From positions 58,347-122,346 of the forward strand of contig JAKLGJ010000005.1 of the NCBI GenBank assembly GCA_022710715.1: a stretch of DNA of 64,000 nt, read 5' to 3'. Source of the DNA: Candidatus Omnitrophota bacterium. GTDB lineage: Bacteria > Omnitrophota > Gorgyraeia > Gygaellales > Profunditerraquicolaceae. The number at the start of each line of letters is the position of its first letter. Within the stretch, counting starts at the first letter, position 1. Positions 61,660-64,000 of this stretch are shown here, piece by piece. The notes under the pieces were generated by a model. It ran no database searches. It saw only the letters and a list, made by a program, of their open reading frames with translations, and had not been told where the DNA came from. A program made the position numbers and the translations under genes.

Positions 61660-62100
61660 GTGAACATCAAAAAAGTAGTTTATGTAATTTCTATACTGCT
61701 TTTGAGCCAGGCACTTGCTTCTGCGGGAGAACTGACCCAACCTGAAGGTTTAAATTATTATAACGAGGGCGTGCGCGCCCAGAAGGCCGGCGGCGCGGAG
61801 ATGGCGATGAATGCGTATCAGAAAGCCATGGTCATCGGCTTGGATGTAGCGCTCTATCGTAAATTTATCTACAACAACGTCGCTGTTATCTACGCCGAAC
61901 AGGGCGATTTAGAGAAGGCCGAGTCGATGTTCCTTGAAGCCCTGCGTCTTGATCCGTTCTACCGCCAGGCGAACTTTAACCTCGGTATACTGTATCTAAG
62001 ACAAGGGTTCTGTCAGAAAGCCGCTGAATATTTGACCAAAACACTTAACGGTGCAGGTAACTATACCATTGAAGAAGAACATCATCCTGAACCCAAGTAA
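61660..62100 (+). CDS. Exported TPR protein
   Basis: 146 residues from GTG 61660, with a strong GGAGGGGGACA before it. Signal peptide MNIKKVVYVISILLLSQALA, cleavage near ASA. Two or three TPR units follow (about 30-130): GLNYYNEGVRAQKAGGAEMA, and NNVAVIYAEQGDLEKAESMF, then NFNLGILYLRQGFCQKAAEY. Probably a periplasmic scaffold. The gene stands alone before the tRNA-Arg locus. Confidence 0.78.
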   Translation: MNIKKVVYVISILLLSQALASAGELTQPEGLNYYNEGVRAQKAGGAEMAMNAYQKAMVIGLDVALYRKFIYNNVAVIYAEQGDLEKAESMFLEALRLDPFYRQANFNLGILYLRQGFCQKAAEYLTKTLNGAGNYTIEEEHHPEPK

Positions 62101-62185
62101 GTCCGCTGCGGTCAACAGTAGCACTCCCTCGCCATTCATTACAACAGCTTTCAAGGTCCATTATCCGGTCTTTTTTATTAGTCGA

Positions 62186-62267
62186 TAAATAACGCGCCTG
62201 CCCCTGCAGATTTGCTGCGCAAATCTAAGCGCAGGGACGCGGCCGCACGAAGTAAATAACGCGCCTG
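62186..62267. repeat. 15-bp direct repeat flanking a palindrome at the tRNA-Arg 5' end
   Basis: TAAATAACGCGCCTG occurs at 62186-62200 and again at 62253-62267, where its last seven bases are the acceptor 5' strand of tRNA-Arg. Between them CCCTGC (with AGATTTG) pairs with CAAATCT and GCAGGG. It looks like a small palindromic element inserted with duplication of the target (inference). The rest of 62101-62260 shows no gene. Confidence 0.65.
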
Positions 62268-62532
62268 TAGCTCACTTGGATAGAGCAACTGCCTTCAACC
62301 AAGGAGCCTCTATACGGAAAAGAAACGTATAGAGTGAATGTGGCTGTATGCAAGAACCTCCGACTTATCTGTCGGAAAACTTGCAGGCAACCCGAAGGGG
62401 GAGTCCTCAGAGACTATACGCCACACACCTGAAAAGGTGAAGACATAGTCCAGACCGCAACGTCAAACGGTCGGAGTAATCCGATGCGGCAAGCTAAGCA
62501 GTGGGTAGCAGGTTCGATTCCTGCCAGGCGCA
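62261..62532 (+). tRNA. tRNA-Arg (UCU), interrupted by a group I intron
   Basis: 5' exon 62261-62295 and 3' exon 62494-62532 join to a normal 74-base tRNA: acceptor GCGCCTG/CAGGCGC, D-stem GCTC/GAGC, anticodon stem ACTGC/GCAGT with loop CTTCTAA (anticodon TCT), T-arm GCAGG-TTCGATT-CCTGC. No encoded CCA. The intron interrupts the anticodon between its first and second base. The 5' exon ends in T and the intron ends in G, as group I splicing requires. Confidence 0.9.
62296..62493 (+). ncRNA. Group I self-splicing intron (IC3-like) in tRNA-Arg anticodon
   Basis: 198 bases without a protein gene. Hallmarks: internal guide GAG, which can pair with the exon end CTT through a T-G wobble; P2 CTCTATACG/CGTATAGAG; and the P7-P8-P3 block with CAGAGACTATACG, CACCTGAAAAGGTG and AAGACATAGTCCAG, which closely follows the pattern of the Azoarcus tRNA-Ile intron. 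It ends in G. It should splice itself without proteins. No homing endonuclease is present. Confidence 0.9.
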
Positions 62533-62541
62533 TTAAATCAC

Positions 62542-63765
62542 ATGAAAATACTTAGAAGAATCATCCTGATCATCTGTTTGATCCTCGTCCTGGCTTACGC
62601 CGGCGGGTACGTCTTTTTCCTCCTGCGGGGCAAGCATATCATCGTGGATAAGATCAGGGATTTTACCAGCCGGGAAGTCGCGCTCAAAGACGTCAGATTC
62701 TATTTTCCTTTGCGCTTTGAGCTGCGTAATATCGAGATCGAAGGATTATTCAAGGCGGAGTCGGTTTCCATCTCGCCCAGCGTTTTGGGGCTGCTCGCCG
62801 GAAAATTCCTGGTATACGATCTGGCTTTTGTCCGGCCCGAGGTTTCCTATACCCGGGGCGAGGACCTCAAGCGTAAGATCTACCGCGTTACTTCTCCGGT
62901 GGTGCCGGCCCGGAAGGTCCAGGATTCTAAAATCGATTTTCTTTTCAAGCGGCTTACGCTTACCGACGCGACTATCGTCTATGCCGATGGCTTGAGCAAT
63001 CCGAATGAACCGGTGAGCATTACCGCGCAGCATGTCAACCTCAAGATTTCCAATATGTACGAGTTCCCCGAGACCGTGGTCACCCATTTCGAGGTGCAGG
63101 GGGATATCCCCTGGAAAACGGGTCCCGAGGTCGGTAAGATCAAAGCGCAGGGCTGGATCAATCTTCTGAAACGGGATAGCGAAGCGAAGATCCTGATCAG
63201 CGATATCGACGCTTTGACCCTCTACCCGTATTACAGCAGCTGGGTGAATATCGACAAGTCCCGGATCGAAAAGGCTAAATTGAGTTTCAAAGCGGATGTC
63301 AACGGATTGAATAACGAAGTTACCGCTGCCTGTCATTTTGAACTCGGCGAAATGGTGTTCAAGCCGGCCACGGAGGAAAGCGAAGTTACCCGGGCGGAGA
63401 AGATCGCGCAAGTGGTTCTGGATATCATGAAATCGATGAATGAAGGCAAGGTTGTGCTGGACTTTACCTTCAAGACCACCATGGATAATCCGCAATTCGG
63501 CCTGGAGCCGATACGTCAGGCGGTGATGGAAAAAGTGATGCAGGGGCGCAGAAAAGGCGGCTTGAGCGCGGAGAACGTGGTCTTGTTCCCGGGCAGAGTG
63601 ATCGAAGGGACGGCGAAAAGCGTCGGCGAAGCCTCCAAATCGCTGTTCGGCACCATCGTCAACCTGGGTAAAGAATTGACTGGCGGGGTAAAAGCGGCGT
63701 TCAAAAAACATACCCCTGTTGAAAATCAGACCCAGCCGGTACATACTACGAACAGCAGCCGGTAA
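62542..63765 (+). CDS. AsmA-like / DUF748-type membrane-anchored periplasmic protein
   Basis: 407 residues. One N-terminal helix (MKILRRIILIICLILVLAYA, about 1-28) anchors a large beta-rich domain. KDVRFYFPLRFELRNIEIEG near residue 50 and LLAGKFLVYDLAFVRPEVSY (about 88) follow the AsmA/DUF748 pattern that is thought to bridge inner and outer membranes in lipid handling. The C-terminus has an amphipathic helical tail (GGVKAAFKKH). It may relate to the MlaEFD and Lpt systems in the window, but this is inference. It begins 9 bases after tRNA-Arg and has no strong ribosome site. Confidence 0.78.
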   Translation: MKILRRIILIICLILVLAYAGGYVFFLLRGKHIIVDKIRDFTSREVALKDVRFYFPLRFELRNIEIEGLFKAESVSISPSVLGLLAGKFLVYDLAFVRPEVSYTRGEDLKRKIYRVTSPVVPARKVQDSKIDFLFKRLTLTDATIVYADGLSNPNEPVSITAQHVNLKISNMYEFPETVVTHFEVQGDIPWKTGPEVGKIKAQGWINLLKRDSEAKILISDIDALTLYPYYSSWVNIDKSRIEKAKLSFKADVNGLNNEVTAACHFELGEMVFKPATEESEVTRAEKIAQVVLDIMKSMNEGKVVLDFTFKTTMDNPQFGLEPIRQAVMEKVMQGRRKGGLSAENVVLFPGRVIEGTAKSVGEASKSLFGTIVNLGKELTGGVKAAFKKHTPVENQTQPVHTTNSSR

Positions 63766-63773
63766 AGCATTTG

Positions 63774-63848
63774 CGGGGCGTGGCTCAGCTTGGCTAGAGT
63801 GCCTGCTTTGGGAGCAGGAGGTCACAGGTTCAAGTCCTGTCGCCCCGA
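63774..63848 (+). tRNA. tRNA-Pro (UGG)
   Basis: Acceptor CGGGGCG/CGCCCCG (63774-63780 and 63841-63847), D-arm GCTCAGCTTGGCTAGAGT, anticodon stem CCTGC/GCAGG with loop TTTGGGA (anticodon TGG), T-arm ACAGGTTCAAGTCCTGT, discriminator A. CCA is not encoded. Confidence 0.95.
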
Positions 63849-63870
63849 CTAGATTTTGTGCAGATTTGGG

Positions 63871-63899
63871 TTGAAAAAGCCCGCGGCTTGTGGCATAAT
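63871..63899 (+). promoter_or_regulatory. Promoter of tRNA-His
   Basis: TTGAAA (63871-63876), 17-base spacer, CATAAT (63894-63899); the tRNA-His starts 24 bases downstream. Confidence 0.7.
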
Positions 63900-63922
63900 T
63901 GACGGGTATTCATAGATTTTAT

Positions 63923-64000
63923 GGTGGGTATAGCTCAGTTGGCTAGAGCACTTGACTGTGGCTCAGGTGGTCGCGGGTTCGAGCCCCGTTACCCACCCCA
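63923..64000 (+). tRNA. tRNA-His (GUG)
   Basis: Extra G at position -1 (63923) opposite C73, acceptor GTGGGTA/TACCCAC, D-arm GCTCAGTTGGCTAGAGC, anticodon loop CTGTGGC (anticodon GTG), T-arm CGGGTTCGAGCCCCG, encoded CCA at the very end of the window. The gene appears complete. Confidence 0.93.

Noticed and set aside
62296..62493. Group II intron or spacer between two half tRNAs
   Set aside because: The P7/P3 wording (GACTATA, ACATAGTCCAG), exon-end T and terminal G fit group I; no domain V hairpin is seen.

Overview
The window looks like a chromosomal piece of a Gram-negative-type bacterium of the PVC / candidate-phylum kind, most likely Omnitrophota. That placement is an inference. It rests on an outer-membrane toolkit (MlaEFD, LptF/LptG) next to a Firmicutes-style McsB-ClpC-RadA-YacL-IspD-IspF-CysE-CysS gene order, and on two giant exported proteins, one of which starts with a VLEQSGFAQ-type signal region. 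No rRNA is present to confirm it.

Layout. 1-11146: protein quality control (mcsB, clpC), lipid transport (mlaE, mlaF, mlaD), radA, a PIN-TRAM protein, isoprenoid genes (ispD, ispF) and cysteine genes (cysE, cysS). 11308-19672: tmk, holB, ricT and tatD (again Bacillus-like neighbours), then a TPR protein, mtnA, thiL, tsaE, tsaB and an alanine racemase carrying a PilZ domain. 19669-22616 (minus strand): comF-lptF-lptG, driven by a promoter whose -35 box overlaps that of a divergent pilin-like gene. 22737-27970: pilin-like gene, pyrE, a flavoprotein, a Maf/M48-peptidase fusion, an exported glycosidase and a zinc-ribbon membrane protein.

28341-49102 is an accessory island of nine genes that all encode exported proteins. 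It has a 1764-aa protein (conserved N-domain, ROK-like kinase, membrane segments, HEAT-like repeats) and a 2217-aa protein with YD-like repeats, a zincin motif and a C-terminal ADP-ribosyltransferase-like domain, resembling a polymorphic toxin. Several leaders in the island carry a GCCACGG motif, strong hairpins with U-tracts and good sigma70-type promoters. One leader (45500-45660) resembles a c-di-GMP (GEMM) riboswitch.

49167-64000: tRNA-Leu, a cluster of REP-like palindromes, an auxin-efflux-type carrier, smpB and a tmRNA gene whose tag reading frame is unusually long (33 codons, ending AFAG). Then come an amidase, murI, a complete preQ1 set (queD, queC, queE, queF), a two-subunit fumarase, a histidine kinase with a REC-GAF-GGDEF diguanylate cyclase, rph, rdgB, a TPR protein, a tRNA-Arg(UCU) split by a self-splicing-type group I intron, an AsmA-like protein, tRNA-Pro and tRNA-His.

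A linking theme is c-di-GMP: a two-component diguanylate cyclase, a PilZ domain fused to alanine racemase, and at least one GEMM-like leader upstream of exported-protein genes. All calls come from reading the sequence; no database search was run.
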